A DNA stretch of 64,000 bases from Heterocephalus glaber (GCF_000247695.1 NW_004624742.1:9322821-9386820); one strand, 5' to 3'; numbered from the stretch's first letter, positions 11,313 to 24,370 are shown. The notes: generated from the letters alone by a model not told the origin. Translations and numbers: made by a program.

Positions 11313-11870
11313 CTCTGCATCATTCATTCATTCATTCATTCAGCACTTTCTGTGAACTCAGGGCATGTTAAGATGAAGATATACATGATTCAATAAGTGC
11401 AAAGCAAGAAGCAAGATAAAACACTGTGAAAGAACAGAAATGGGAGAAGTAATTTGAAGAAAGGTTATGGAAATAGGAAACACTGAAAAGGAATCTGTCA
11501 TTTCAGCCTCATCTTAAATGACAATAGAAGTGTATCAAGTAGAGAGAGGAGGAATGAACTCTCCAGGCAGAGGGCGCAAGAATGGTGAGATACAGAAGTT
11601 GAAGAAGTCATTTGTGGTGACTATACGTGCATTGGTCTGATAGAAAGTGATGTTGGAAAATGTCTCTAGGTTTGATAATGAAGGATGTTGAATGCCATGT
11701 CAAGACCTTTATCCAATAGGTAATTGAGGAACCATCAAAAAGTTTACTTGAAATGTGACCAAGCTTGTGATTTAAAAGAAACTCTTGCAATAGGATAAGA
11801 GAGTGAGCCTAAAGGCATAGTGATGAGCTGAAAGATCATTAAAGATTTTCAGGTAAAAGATGAGAAAGGT
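11313..11870 (-). repeat. L2 LINE fragment, minus strand
   Basis: Opens with an (ATTC)n tract at about 11320-11342, the complement of the L2 (GAAT)n tail, followed by 'agcactttctgtgaactcagggcatg' (paraphrased) and 'ccaggcagagggcgcaagaatgg'-type sequence seen in antisense L2 3' regions. Strongly diverged. Confidence 0.65.
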
Positions 11871-13029
11871 CTAAATTAAGGCAGAGGCAGTATGAATAGG
11901 GAGTTGAGAACTGATTTCAAGGTTAGAATTGATGGGTCTTGGGAATGACAAGAGGTTGAGGAGAAAAAGAAAACTAGAGCGACTCTGAGTTTCTCGTTGG
12001 AAGTTGTGTAGGTGGGGCTATAATTGATCCACTGTGACCTATAATTGATTGGCCTTCCTGGTTTACCTCATTTCCTTCATTGACTTTTTTCCCCAACCTT
12101 AACTCCAGGACAGAGGGTTCCTTCTACTTTGGGCTCATTAATACCTCTTTTCATTTACTAGGTAGAGAACCTGCTAGCTAATCAATCTACATGAGCAACC
12201 TTTTCTTTTTTCTGTGTGTCAGCAGCTGAGTATCTTACAGATTGGTTCAATAGCCTCTCAATTTTGTCAAAACCCTTACAGGATGCCTAGAGAGCTACTT
12301 CTTTGCCTTGCAAGTTTGTTCATCTGCTAACAGCCTGCTGTAATACTTTAATTCATTCAACTTTTTCTTATTATCCTTTTCTATCCACTTATAGCAGTCC
12401 ACATATGATATCAACTCCATCTTAAATGGCCTCAGAAGGCTTATTTTTAGTCCTTACGTGAGATGTAGATTTCTGACTGTGGATTCAGTCCTGGGCTGAG
12501 TACTGTGGGGAGATAAAACCATGAATAATAAGTGGTTTCTTACTTTTCCAAGCTTACAACCTGGATGAAGACATGAGACTTTCCATCCCTTCTTACTTCT
12601 TTTCCTTTCTCACTTTTTCCCCTTCCTGCCTTTCTAGTATTGCTGCTATAACACCAATAAAATATGTTATTTTAATCTATGAAAAGAGACCATGGGGACA
12701 AATGTTTTCCTGAAAACAGCCCTGACTAAATTACAGGTAAAGTCAATGGCATGTTCAGGTCTGTGAGCCTCATGTTTAGAGGGGCACAGACAGTCGGTGT
12801 CCGGTATCAGCTCTGAGAGGACCCTCATGGTGTAGAAACCACGTTATATGAGAACTAGACAAGAGGTGACTGTGAGAAGAACCCGGGCAACCTCAGACTT
12901 TTGAAAGCACATGAAAGAGTGATACTCTTTATTGTTCTATAAGCAGAAACAACATGAATGGATACAAATTTTGTTGTAGCCAATTTACATTCAAATTAAT
13001 ACATTTTCAGTTGCTTATTCTGTAAATGA
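11871..13029. other. Unassigned intergenic or intronic DNA
   Basis: No gene or named repeat was recognised. The 12000-12440 part has a moderately pyrimidine-rich texture and could be a worn DNA transposon or LTR. Confidence 0.45.
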
Positions 13030-13600
13030 TTGGATTGTCTCCATCATCTCCACAATAAATCTCCTTTCTATTTTTTTAAAAGTCAGTGTATGTTTGTGAA
13101 ACATAAATACATTCATCACGGAGAATTGGTACAATACGCATATCACACCTTGATCCCTTTTTACTTCTTCTTCCTCTCCTATTCTTCTTATCTCCCTCAT
13201 CCCTAGATCTTCTTTTCAGCTCCACAGGGTCTATCTCCCTGTTTTCTATTATCTATTATTTTGCTCTTTAAATTGTACTTTGGGTTTCTCACATAAGAGA
13301 AACTAGGTGATATTTAACTTTCTGTATCTGATTTCATTTTGCATTATGGACTCAAGGTACATCAATTTTCCTGCAGAAGACTCAAATTTACTCTTTTTTA
13401 TGGCTGAGTAGTACTCTGTTCTGTATATATAACATATTTTTATTATTTATTCATCTGTAGATGGGCATATAGGCCACTTCCAAGATTTAGCTATTATAAG
13501 TTGTGCTTCTATAAATGTGAGCATACATGTATCACTGTAACATGAATTTCCTAAGTCTATATAGATGGCCACTGGTCAGAGATGTCACTAAATAAAGTCT
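13030..13600 (-). mobile_element. L1 3' region including ORF2 C-terminus, minus strand
   Basis: Read on the plus strand, 'tttatggctgagtagtact', 'tattcatctgtagatgggca' and 'gccacttccaag' are the complement of the L1 ORF2 end, preceded at 13060-13250 by C/T-rich 3' UTR-like sequence. It is older than the L1 at 6812-7897, with more substitutions and no clear target duplication. Confidence 0.82.
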
Positions 13601-14908
13601 TGCATGGATGCAGTTAGTTACATGTAATAAGCTATAAGCTTTCTTCCAATGCTATTGCCACATACAACCTGATTTTTTTGTATCATCTCTTAGTAAAGGA
13701 ATTGTATAAAATGCTGATTAAAATAATATTATAGCAAAATAGAATGAGGAAAGAAAAATTTTTCCTAATGTATTATAATGAATGTGTATAAGAGCATGAA
13801 GCATATTTTTTCAGACATTTTGGAAGTTATTTTGAATTGGCTTAAGCCAAGAATGAAATACTTTTACTTAATTTTTTTAGTAATATATTCCATATATTTT
13901 TCCAAAATAGTTTTCATATTCCCAGTGCAGAAAGAATAAAACATATGTAGTTGTTAGGTTTCTGGTTAAAGCATTTTATTCTACAAATACTAAGGTTTAG
14001 CATACGTAGGGAATTTACATTTTCTAAGTAGTTTTTAATTTATTAATCTGTCTTCATGATAATCATGAAAAAACAATGAAAATGTATCTTTACTTAGATG
14101 GAAAGAGGGCCATACACATGCAAACTCATCAAGTTTATCATTTTTTCAAAAGACTTTTTGATTTTACTGTATTTCTTGATAGTAACTCCCAGCATCAAGC
14201 CATTGATTTGGATTAATTCATTAACGTTTCCCTAAATGTCAATTTGATTCTTTTTCTAAGTCTCACTCTTAGAGTTTAGATGATACTTCTATAGTTATTA
14301 TAGAAATAATACTGTTTTTGAAATTGTGACCAACCTATTTTTTTCAGTGTATAAAGATGCACAAATTATTAAATTTCATTTAATAGAGAAAATTTATGTG
14401 TTTTTACCTACCCTACATGCTACAAGCAATTATTTTTATAAATATAAGGAAAATAATCCAAGCAAACTTGTTTGCCATTGGCTGAATAAAGTTGAAGTTT
14501 AAATGACATAGTTCTTACAATGCATTACTTGGTGTGAAGAATTGCTAAATTACCACGTTAGCCCTGAGTCGTCTGGAACAGCATCTGCTGGAAGGCCACC
14601 AAGAGAATCCAAGGGATTGGATGGAGTCTTTAAAATGACAGTAAACACAAAATTGGCAACCTTTAAGGATGGCATTTTTACTGAAACACATTCTGTTTTT
14701 TTAAAACATCAGCAGATTTTACACCAGTGATCTCAGCTTTAAAAAAAAAATCTATACATCATTGTTGTTTACTTCATATTACTATATATTCACCAGTAAC
14801 TACATCACATGTCAAATGATTTAAAGTTGATTTTAGGTTGCTTGAGAGGTATTTGGTAATTTTGTCATATACATTATCATAATATTAGAGATGGAAATTA
14901 AAAGTAAC
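13601..14908. other. Unassigned intergenic or intronic DNA
   Basis: AT-rich with no gene, RNA or confident repeat recognised. Confidence 0.5.
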
Positions 14909-15348
14909 TGTCTTAATTACTTTGTCATTGCCAAGACAAATACCCAATGTAAAGGGAGAAAAGTTTATTTTAGCACTGAGTTTGTAGCGATTTCAGTCCA
15001 TAGGTGGCTGTTTCCAAGGCAGGGCAACATGGTAGTGGGACATGACTAAGGAGAAACAGTTCATGGCATGGCAGTCAGGAGGCAGACAGCAGCAAGCAGC
15101 AGCCTTTTTTCTTTCATTCCCCTTTTATTCAATCCAGGCTACAAGCCTATTGGTTGGTTCCACTCACACCCAGAGTGGGTCGTAAATAGACTCAGCCACA
15201 CTCAAAATTATGCTAATCCAATTAGGGGATGAATCCAGTTATCATACCTTTAATCTAGTATCACACACCCATAATCCAGCCACCTCCCCAAAGCCACACT
15301 TATGAGCACATGAGATTTTGGGGAAATGTCTAGATACAAGTCATAACA
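14909..15348 (-). mobile_element. ERVL-MaLR-type solo LTR, minus strand, same family as 8992-9372
   Basis: Starts tgtcttaattac and ends atacaagtcataaca, with 'gatttcagtccataggtggctg' and 'gagaaacagttcatggca' inside; the latter is shared with the LTR at 8992-9372. The TG...CA ends are intact. Flanking pentamers gtaac and gagac are only a weak target duplication. Confidence 0.8.
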
Positions 15349-15390
15349 GAGACTAAAGCACTGTTACTTTAAAAATATTAAGAATGGTTA

Positions 15391-15870
15391 TATTAGTTTG
15401 CTAGGGCTGTCATAACAAAGAGTCACAAACTTTGTGTCTTAAAATCAATTTATTCTCTCTATGTTCAGGAGGCCAGACAGTCAAAACCAAGATATGTACA
15501 GGCCCAGGTCACCCTGGAAACCTACATGGAAAGAATCTGTCTCAGGTCCCTATAAGCCTCTGGTAGCTTCAGGCATTTCTTATCCTGTAGATGGAAATTT
15601 TCTTTCTTTTCACCTTCTGTCTGTGTTGTGATGTGATTTTCTTTTAAAAAAAAATTTATCATTGCACATATTTATGTGGTACATTGTGATAATTTGATAC
15701 ATGTATACTGTCCAATCAGGATAGTCAGATTTCCTCTTTTTATAAGGGGAAATATTTAATTAGGGTCCACATTAATGAACTCAGACTTAATTAGTTGTGT
15801 AAAGGTGCTACTTCCAAATAAGGTCACATTTTAAGGTATTAACAGTTAGTGATGCCTGGAACCATGAATA
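15391..15870 (-). mobile_element. MLT1-type LTR, minus strand
   Basis: 'ttagtttgctagggctgtc' with 'ataacaaagagtcacaaact' at the left and 'cttataaggggaaatattt'/'ccaaataaggtcacat' (partly paraphrased) at the right follow the antisense order of MLT1 LTRs. A short foreign block at about 15645-15725 interrupts it. Confidence 0.82.
15645..15725 (-). mobile_element. Short L1M 3'-end fragment inside the MLT1 LTR
   Basis: The plus strand 'atttatgtggtacattgtgat' (paraphrased) followed by 'ttgatacatgtatac' is the complement of the distal 3' UTR of old L1M elements. The T-rich/A-rich junction at 15640 fits a retroposed tail. It lies between two halves of the MLT1, so it is the younger insertion. Confidence 0.6.
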
Positions 15871-16531
15871 GCACTGAACCCAATATATATATTTTTTTCT
15901 GTATATTACTTATTACCTATGATAAAATTTAATTTATAAATTAGCCACAGTAAAAGGTTAACAATAATAACTAATAATAAAATAGAATAATTATAACAAT
16001 TATAGTAATACACTGTAATTACATTATCAGCATCAGTACTCTTGCACTTTGAATCCATTATTAAGTAAAATAAATATCACACAAGCACTGAGATGCTGTG
16101 AGAGTCAAGTTACTATTAGGCAAGTAGGATGCGCAGCAAGGAGTAGGATGCATAGCAAGGATACACTGGACTAAGGATAATTCACATCCTCAGTGTGACA
16201 GGTCCAATGGTACAAGATTGCACTGCACTATTCACAATAGTGTACAATGTTAAATGTATGAATTTCTTATTTCTGGAATTTTCCATTTCACTTACTGAAC
16301 TGTGATTGACAGTGGGTAACAGAAAGCATGGAAAGTGAAACCATTCCTAAGGAAGGACTACTATACAGCATTCTATTTTTAGGTTCATAAGTCTTGTCTA
16401 CACATACCTACTTGTCCTCCCTAAACAACGTGTCATTCACCTCTCTGACTTGTTGAAATTTTTAATTTAGGCATTTAAAAATATAATTAAATTTCATTTT
16501 GCAATTTTTTGGGGCCTTACGAATATTTATA
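15871..16531. other. Unassigned intergenic or intronic DNA
   Basis: Contains the near-repeat 'gtaggatgc(g/a)cagcaagga' twice at about 16126-16160 and otherwise nothing recognisable. Confidence 0.5.
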
Positions 16532-16582
16532 TTGGGCTAGGGATTTAGCTCAGAAGTGCCATGCCTGCTAGGCAAGCACAAG
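16532..16582 (+). repeat. ID SINE fragment, plus strand
   Basis: 'gggctagggatttagctcag' then 'atgcctgctaggcaagcaca' corresponds to the first two thirds of the ID element. The B-box and A-tail are missing, so the copy is truncated or decayed. Confidence 0.7.
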
Positions 16583-16609
16583 ATTATTTTGAGGGCTATT
16601 TTCCTTGGA

Positions 16610-18440
16610 GATAAAATTTTATGGTGCTTTTTTTTTTTTTTTTTAGTGTTTTGAAAACTTATCCCATTGTCTTCTGGCTTTGACTTTTTCTGTGAGAAAG
16701 TCAACTATTATTCTTGTTGATGTGCTTTGAAGATGAATATCTTTTTGTTTTTTTCCTGCTGGTTATAGGATCTAAGTATGCTTAGGTGTGGTATTTTTAA
16801 TGTTTATCTTGCTTGAAATTGGTAGCACTTTTTGAAAATATGACTTACTATGTCTCGATTTTAAAACATTCTCAGTCATAATCTTCTCAAATTATACTTC
16901 TGCCACATTTTCTTCCTATCTTTTCTGAGACTTTAATATCATACAGATTAAAATTTGTAATTGCATTTACCATATTCTTATATAGTTTTCATTTTTTACT
17001 CTATCCTTTTTCCTTTCTTTATGTTGTCTTAGATATTTTCTACAGACTTCTTTTGCTTATTGATATTGATATTTCTATCTACATATTGCATTAATGTTTT
17101 TAAAAATATATCCTGGACATATTTCTATATTCAAAATCATTAGTGCTTCCTTTAGTTCTGGCTATACTGTGGTTAATCTCAGCCATGAAATTCTTAAATT
17201 TATTATATTTATTAATTCCAGAATTTCTAATTTTTATAGTTTTAAGTTCTCTGTTAAAATTACCAATCTTGATTTTTAAAATTTTCTCTGAACATAAAGT
17301 TATTTTTAAGTCTTTAGTTGATAACTCTGTTACCTAGATTCCTTGTGGACCTGTTTCTATGTTTTGTTATTTTTCTTAGGTTTTGGTTATACTTTCTTGC
17401 TTACTTATAATGCCAGATTATTTTTTGATGACTCCTAATCACTATTTATAAAAAAATAAAAAATAAAACTTTGGGCTTAGAGTGATGTTATCTTCCACTG
17501 AAGAATATTTATTTTCATTTCTGACCAGTGGAAAGGGCATTTGTAATCAAAATTTGCTTTAATCCAGTATGACCTTTAGCTCACTCAAAGCTAATTTATA
17601 TTTTGCTTATTCTTGTTACAAATCTTAGAAGATTTGCAAGTCTCTCCTCTTTGGCAGGCTCTGAATTTGAATTTTTCTCTGTCTAGTGTGAAGGGTCTAT
17701 TAAAAACTGTACTCACCTTCTTAGCCTCACCTCTCTGTTCAGGGAATAACAGAGACCCATAGGAGAAAGCAGTCAAATGCAGGTTTATTTCTCTGCACAT
17801 TTATCTTCTTCTGAATTTTGACTTCGCGATTTTTTTTTTGTCATAGTTCCAATGAATTCACACCTATTTTTTTGTTCTTGTTGTTGGTTTTTTTGGTAAT
17901 GGGGATCGAACTCGGGTCCTTCCAGTTGTGAGGCAGGCGGTGGAACCACTGAGCTAAATCCCTGGCCCTTCACACCTATTATTTAAAAACATTTTGCCAC
18001 ATTTATTAGTTTTTTTTAAGGATTGATCTATGGTTTATTAGTATTGAAACCAAACCTCTACTGATTTTTAAAATTTAGTGTGTACTATTTCAAAGTATTT
18101 TATTCATTTTTCAAATCTGACTGGCCATATTTAATGGTCTCTTGTTCTCTGGTCACATATCTCAATTTTCTGTCTTTTCAAAACATATAATTTATAATTT
18201 TCTAATATTCTATAGTATTTTTAGAATTTAAAAGGCTTGGAGTTTAAACCTGTGGTTTGTTCCTATTCATGGCTACACATGCTGAAGTATTTCTTCATGT
18301 GCTTAATAATTTTAGTTATGAGCTCATATTTTGTGGACCTATGAGAATCTTGAGGTCCTAACTTGGGGGTACTTTCTTCCAGTGAGAACTTGGTAGGCAC
18401 AATTGGATACAAGTGGTCACCACTCTAATATAATATCTAA
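16610..18440 (-). mobile_element. Old L1 (L1M) region, antisense, interrupted by an ID SINE
   Basis: The plus strand shows 'cttatcccattgtcttctgg', 'gagaaagtcaactatt', 'aggtgtggtatttttaatgt' and 'aagtctttagttgataactc', the complement of sequence common in old L1M/HAL1 elements. The part 17980-18440 seems to continue it less clearly. The ID SINE at 17869-17968 splits it. Frames here are not coding. Confidence 0.65.
17857..17980 (-). repeat. ID SINE with 12-bp target duplication, minus strand
   Basis: The direct repeats ttcacacctatt at 17857-17868 and 17969-17980 flank it. In between lie a T-rich tail and the complement of the ID body: 'gggatcgaactcgggtc' (B box) and 'cactgagctaaatccctggcc' (A box, paraphrased). 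A tRNA-like Pol III promoter is therefore recognisable. Confidence 0.92.
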
Positions 18441-21120
18441 GCTTCAAGGTTTTATGTTTTGTTGTTGCAGGGACAATATATATTTAAAATGGTGACCTTA
18501 ATAATATTGTCTCTTGGCTAATTCTTAGGAGGAACTATTATAAATTTTTTTCCCACCAAGAAGCCTAAAGAAGACAGATACTTTCTTGATAGGCTTTCAT
18601 TGCTAGTGCTCAGGTAATTTGAACACTATTTTACTAATATTTTACCCCTTTGAGGCCTAAAGTTAATGAAATCCATGCCTCATAGATCTACTACTGGGTA
18701 GTAGCTGCAAGTACATCTACTGGATGTGATGGGTGATGAAAAATATGTGTAACACTTTTAAGAACAGATGGAATAGCATATTAAAAGATGTAAAATAAAC
18801 TTAAGGCAGGAATAGTACAGGATTAGGCAGACAATGTAAAAGCACAAAGTTGTGAAAAACAAGACAATAAGAACTGGTGCCACACTGTCTGAAAGACTCA
18901 CGTTCAAATATTAAAAAGACCATGGCCAAGAAAATATTTCCTGGAAGTACTTGACCTAGAGACTGAAAGTGTTTGATCTTTCCCTTAGCCCAACAAATAT
19001 CTTGATGGTACAGTTTAAGTAGATGTGAGTATGTGCTAATATTTCCCGAATCTTTGACACCAAACAGTTTCACATTTAAATATGATTTGTAACAGTTTGG
19101 GTTGCTTAAGCTTGTATATTTTAAACCACATGTTCATTATAGCCTTTGTTCGACATTTTTTAAAAGATGAAGCAACACCTTTAGCTCGCTTTAAAAACAA
19201 CGGTCAAGGAGCAAGGATTTCCTAATCATATTAAATTGAAGGAATTTGGATAAAGGATCAGTTCCATAATTTCGAGATTCCAGAGGCTAAAATTAGCAGT
19301 GTTCATGATTTAGAGAACAAAAGTTACTATTAAAATATCGTGCATAAAATGCTTCCACCACTAATCCATATTATGTGATGATGAGAGAAATGAGGTGAAA
19401 TAGAAGATTAATGAAAAAATCAATGGTAATTTCTATCTTCTTACTAAATAAGAGTCGATTTGTATCATCACTCTTAGCATCTAAGTATAGATGGGAATGA
19501 GATCAAGTCTAGAGGGAAAAGTTGGGTTGAATTTTATGGCTTGATGTAGACAAAATATAATGCTTAATTCCACAGCTTTCCCTTTATTGTGTGATCATAC
19601 ACTAGTTTTCCATGTCCAGATAGATATTAGCGAACTCTTTCTATATATCAAGAAAAAGCTACAGAAATATATTTCTTATTTAATTTCTACTATTCTTTTA
19701 AATGGCAGTTTGCAGAATGCATCTGGGTGTGCAGCTAATGACCCATGAGCAATAAGCAACTGTTTAAGTAAAATGCACTATGAAAAAGCTTTTACCAAAC
19801 AGCATTTTAATATTTTAAATAGATTTTCCATTGCAGGCTCTTTGTAACTGGATTAGTTCTCTGATGTATTCTGACAGAGCTGTGGTTAGGGATACTCCAT
19901 TAACTTTGTCTGTCATCTTATTTTCCCTAGTATCCAGCAGAACACCCTTATATTTCATAATTTGTATTGCTATCAGTGCTGATTTGTAAATGTGCAAATT
20001 ATAATTAACAATGGTCACTACTTCTATTAAATATTAAATCATTATTGCAGCCTATATTTTCCACAGCAGATGGAGCCCTGTGGTATGCAAATAGACTTTC
20101 CTTACATTGTCAGCAATTCTAAGCCTATATTTTAGTTTAAAGAACACATTTGTCCTGTTTGCTTTATCTTTTCTATAGCATTTAGGTTAATATTTATTTA
20201 CTGCAGATTCCTTTTCTACCAATAAGAATTTCATGGACTATTACATCCCAGCACTGTGGTTTTGTTTCCCTTCATTAATAGCTCCTTAATCATCTAGCTT
20301 GCTTGTAAGTACAAGAGCTTGTTATTTGTATGGATGCCGCAGTATTGCATAAGAAGCATTTAGTTATATTTTAATATGTACAGCAGAAGCAAAAATGTTG
20401 GGTATACATCATGGGTTTTAATTTGAAATCCAATCTATGTGCACATTTTCCCCCCAGAATAAGCAAAAGCATTTAAGGTTTTATATTGTGTTTTAAACAT
20501 TCTATTAAATGTCATCAGCCGATTCAGGAAAATATATTGCAAAAATATTAGAGAAGTATAAAATGTGTAAATGTAATAGATGCTTGGGACATGGAGAGGA
20601 GTGTAAAAGTCCAACATTTATCAGGTAACCATAAACCACTAAGAAACACTGAGAGAAAGTAACATTCTTGTGATATATAGTATCTTAAGCATGAATACTT
20701 ATTTCTGGTATTTATTGCAGTGCTGTTGCATTAAAAAACACTAATCTAGAATTATTGCAACCTTTCCTAACTGTAGAGTGCGAATATTTTGGTTGAGGAG
20801 CTAGTTCTAACTATCTTAACGATGAAAGGATATGTACAAGAAGGTTGTGTTTCCTTGACAGGTTTTTAATGGCACATTAAGACTGCCAGGGAAACTGTAC
20901 AACTCAGAGGCATTAACTGACAAATTAAGCAAAGAGTAATGAAAACTTCGATGTGTTTGAATCATCATTCATTGAACTGTAATTGCCTTAGCAGCACAAA
21001 ATTAAATTGTAACAAGTAAGGGTCTTGACACTTCCCGCAATTTCTTCAAAAAAGTTTGTACATGCCACAGAGGACAGAGCAGTCACATGAAATACTGGAT
21101 GTGGGTCTTTTAAATTAATT
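18441..21120. other. Repeat-poor unique DNA, candidate conserved non-coding region
   Basis: About 2.7 kb without a recognised transposable element, unusual beside the dense repeats around it. Around 20040-20420 there is an octamer ATGCAAAT (20085-20092) and many homeodomain-like ATTA cores. No open frame of note. Regulatory function is inference only. Confidence 0.4.
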
Positions 21121-21185
21121 AAATGTATCTATCTATTTATCTATTTATTCACTTATTTGTTTATTTACTTGTTAATTTATTTCCG
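21121..21185. repeat. Degenerate (TTTA/ATCT)n low-complexity tract
   Basis: Four-base units atct and attt/ttta repeat with substitutions over about 60 bases, an aged tetranucleotide microsatellite. Confidence 0.9.
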
Positions 21186-22543
21186 TATCAGCCATTCAAT
21201 AAGACATGCAAGGTTATTGTAAGAGCCTGCCTTTTGGATTCTTCAGCATTGAATATTTTTGGTCTGTAGTATAGGATATAATGATGATTAGGGTTATGTT
21301 TAAGGTACAGGGTCTGTGGATTCAGGAAAACATTTAGAAATAACTTTCCAACTATGGAACTGTGTAGGAACGTGCAGAGTTAGCCTTCATGGTTGTCACT
21401 TCAGTATCCCAGCAGGTTTCATTTCCCCCCAAGGAAAGTATGTCTTTTAAAAACATGATGTGAGTATGAAAGACAATTTTGTAAGATACTTCAGAAGAAA
21501 AGAGTATCTGTTTTTCTGCAGATATCCTGTAAGAGTCAAAATGGAGAGAGTATGCAAAGACTTTATAAAATAGAAGTCTGTATTCATGGAAAGTTATAGC
21601 TATGGAACCCATAAGAACAGCCTGCCCAACTTTTCTGTGTGCTGCAGAGATTGTGAATTTCCCAGCAGAGCATGCCTCAGCTTTGGGTGGGAAGCTGTGA
21701 TAAACGTTTGAGTGAGAAAATATGTGTGTGAGTTAGAGCATCTGCTTTCATTACTTAGTTTTCAAGAGGACATTGCGAGTCAAGGAAATGAGTGGGTTTT
21801 ATCCTGGAAAGGATCCAGGGGAAGCTGGATCTTCTTAAGAAGACAAAGGAAGAGCAGATTTTGGCAGCTTTGAGAAGGGAGCTGTGGGCGAGACTGAGTG
21901 GGGAGAGGACTCGCCCTGTTGGTCGGTGGTGAGCTCTGCTCCTCTGGAGGCTGTGAGTCCCCCCTCAGCAGCATAGACTCCTTCACGGTTCACTGTTAAT
22001 CTGTTTAAAAACCTCCCATGAAAATATTCCCAAATGAGATCCCTCAGATAGCTGTGCTTAAAGGGAATTGTCTGGAGACCAGGCCTCCACAGAACACTCA
22101 CAGAATCTCACGGAAGGAGACAAATGGGAAGAAGAACAAAAATGAAACTGGACTTTGGGTGTGGAATTTCAAATTTAACGATTTATGAAGGATCCCCATA
22201 AGGAGGCTAAATCTCAGAGTCAAGTAATTTCATTAATGATTTATAATCCATCTACATTCAGAAGGAGAGGAGGGTTTTTGTATATTATTCAAATAGTCTG
22301 CATATTTTTGTAGCTTAAAAATAGAATTTAGAACGTTGTGCAGCACTCATGGTTAGGGTGTGTGTATTTGCCACAGCAACAGAGGTAAGCAGGCTAATTT
22401 CTAATCTCTCTTCATTCAGGGTCTAAGCTTAATGATGGAGGTATGGAGCGGAGTGGAGAAAGAGGAGAAACAGGGTACTCCTGGATGAAGAAGCTGAAAG
22501 GCTTATTGTGTTTTGCTTTGACTGTCTGTGCCATGGTCTAGGG
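21186..22543. other. Unassigned intergenic or intronic DNA
   Basis: No gene or confident repeat. Overlapping minus-strand frames at 21780-22101 (68 and 88 codons) have no recognisable domain and share DNA in two frames, so at most one could be real. Confidence 0.5.
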
Positions 22544-22651
22544 CAGTGGTGGCCAACCTATGGCACACATGCCCCAGCTGGCTGTTTGAATCATCGAAAT
22601 CATTAAAATCATGATTTAGAATTTGAATCATTAACAGCTTCACCATCATTG
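22544..22651. mobile_element. Small non-autonomous hAT element (MITE), 108 bp
   Basis: The left end is cagtggtggccaacc and the right end gcttcaccatcattg, an imperfect terminal inverted repeat of hAT type. Flanking octamers gtctaggg (22536-22543) and atctaggg (22652-22659) match 7 of 8, the hAT-specific 8-bp target duplication. The first 43 bases match the element at 50416 at about 38 positions. No transposase is encoded. Confidence 0.85.
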
Positions 22652-24074
22652 ATCTAGGGACCCTATACTCTCAGTAACTTCACATATTTGCTGAAGACAT
22701 TGTCCTATCTAGGCAATTTATTTCCTTGTGCATCTTTGTGTCTTTAGCCAGCAACATCTGTTTCCCGTGGAAACTCCAGTACAGGACAGGCCACCATGAG
22801 GCTAAATCACAAAGCAGACAAAGTGGAATTCACTGTTCTTTCATCCACAGTTTACCAGATCCTCCTGTCTGATATGCCTGTGCTGCTACCTCCTCAGGGA
22901 GCCCCGGTACAGCTGTCTTCCTTGGCTGCCTCACCCCCAACTACCCTTCTCTCCTTGCTTTCATCCAAGTGCTGACATTAGCCCTATGCCCTCAGTGCCT
23001 TGTTAGGCTTATTTAATCTTATCTGGTTAGTGAAACTAAGTAAGATGCTCTTAGCTGGTAAAGATCTTTGGAAAACATTTGCTTTTTGATAGTAGGTTTT
23101 TAATTTACATGGGCCAAAGGGGGATGTTGTAGACCCTTGCTAAGACCAGTAAGGCCCTAGTGTCCTTTGTGTCTCTTTTCATCATCAGTTGAGCTACTTT
23201 GCCTAACAATACTTTGGCCTTCTCAATGGAGTTGGTGAGATTGTATTACGCTAAAAACTAGTGCTTTCTTGAAACAACAAGAACAACAAATCCCAGTGAA
23301 GTAAAAAAAAAAAAAAAAATCAGCCTTTCTACATATTGACCAAAGAAATGCTTCCACAAGCATTTGAACACAGACCAGTACTGGATATAATGGAAAGTAA
23401 ACAGTAAATCTAGGGGAAATTGCCCTGTGAACCATCTAGGTTTAAGTGAAAGGTGAGTGCCCCTTGACTTCTTCATGTTTCAGGTGTTTTGATTTACTAT
23501 TCGTGGGCTCTGTTTTTGGAGATCTAAGTGCATATATTGGAGGTAAACATATTCTTTGGAAAACGACTTGAGACAGTCCCCACACAAGAAGTCTTTTTTG
23601 GAGGGGTTGGGGGTGACGATGAGTGTATGCCCAATAAATTTGCCAACTGCTGCAGACACTATCTAAAATTTGAAGATTTGCCATGCTTGTTAGTATAAAG
23701 GCTCTGAGAAGTCCTGTAGTGAAAAAGAGTATTTCAATGTGTTTAATTCAGCATTTCCTAAATGTATAATTCTTTTGCGCACAACATTTTGGGGAACTAG
23801 TTTTCCAATTAACACAATCATGAGGGATGGGGAGCGGTGGTAGCATGCTGCTGTAGACATCTGCTTGTACTCTAATTACTGTAGTAGGAAAGTAAGGAGA
23901 AAATGTTGTGTTGCAAGCTATTGTAGGCAGCACCAGTAAACACACCCATCTCTTCACTCACTCATTTACTCATGAAGAATTCACTAAATATCAACCACGT
24001 AAACAAGATTAAATAAGGAGTCTGGGTGCTCCTCAAAAGGATTTTTTTTGCCTTGAGGTGTTTAGAAACATGTG
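22652..24074. other. Unassigned DNA with a poly-A run
   Basis: No gene recognised. A run of about 17 A at 23303-23319 may be a worn retroposon tail but has no SINE body. Minus-strand frames of 69-80 codons at 23223-23957 lack recognisable features. Confidence 0.5.
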
Positions 24075-24370
24075 GGAAACACTATATTGGTGAGCTTTCA
24101 CACTGCAGGGAAAATACCTGACACTCAAAACTTAGAGGAGAAGTTTAAATGCATCATGGTTTTGGAAGATCAAGTCAGTGATCCACTGGCTCCAAAGCAG
24201 AGGAATGATGTGGTAGAACAAAGATGTTTGGTTCATGGAAGCCAGAAAACAGAGCAGGAAGGTACAGGACCACAGAAGAAGCATGCAAGGTCACCTCACC
24301 CAGACACACCCAGAAGAATGCTTTACTTGTCCCCTAGATGGTTCACAAGCCGCTGTCACACATTTAGATA
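24075..24370 (-). mobile_element. Truncated ERVL-MaLR-type LTR, minus strand
   Basis: 'aaatacctgacactcaaaact', 'ccactggctccaaagcagagg', 'ggttcatggaagccag' and 'cagacacacccagaagaatgc' (some paraphrased) parallel the LTRs at 8992 and 14909. Neither terminus is clear. The 99-codon plus-strand frame here is within the LTR and is not a gene. Confidence 0.68.
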
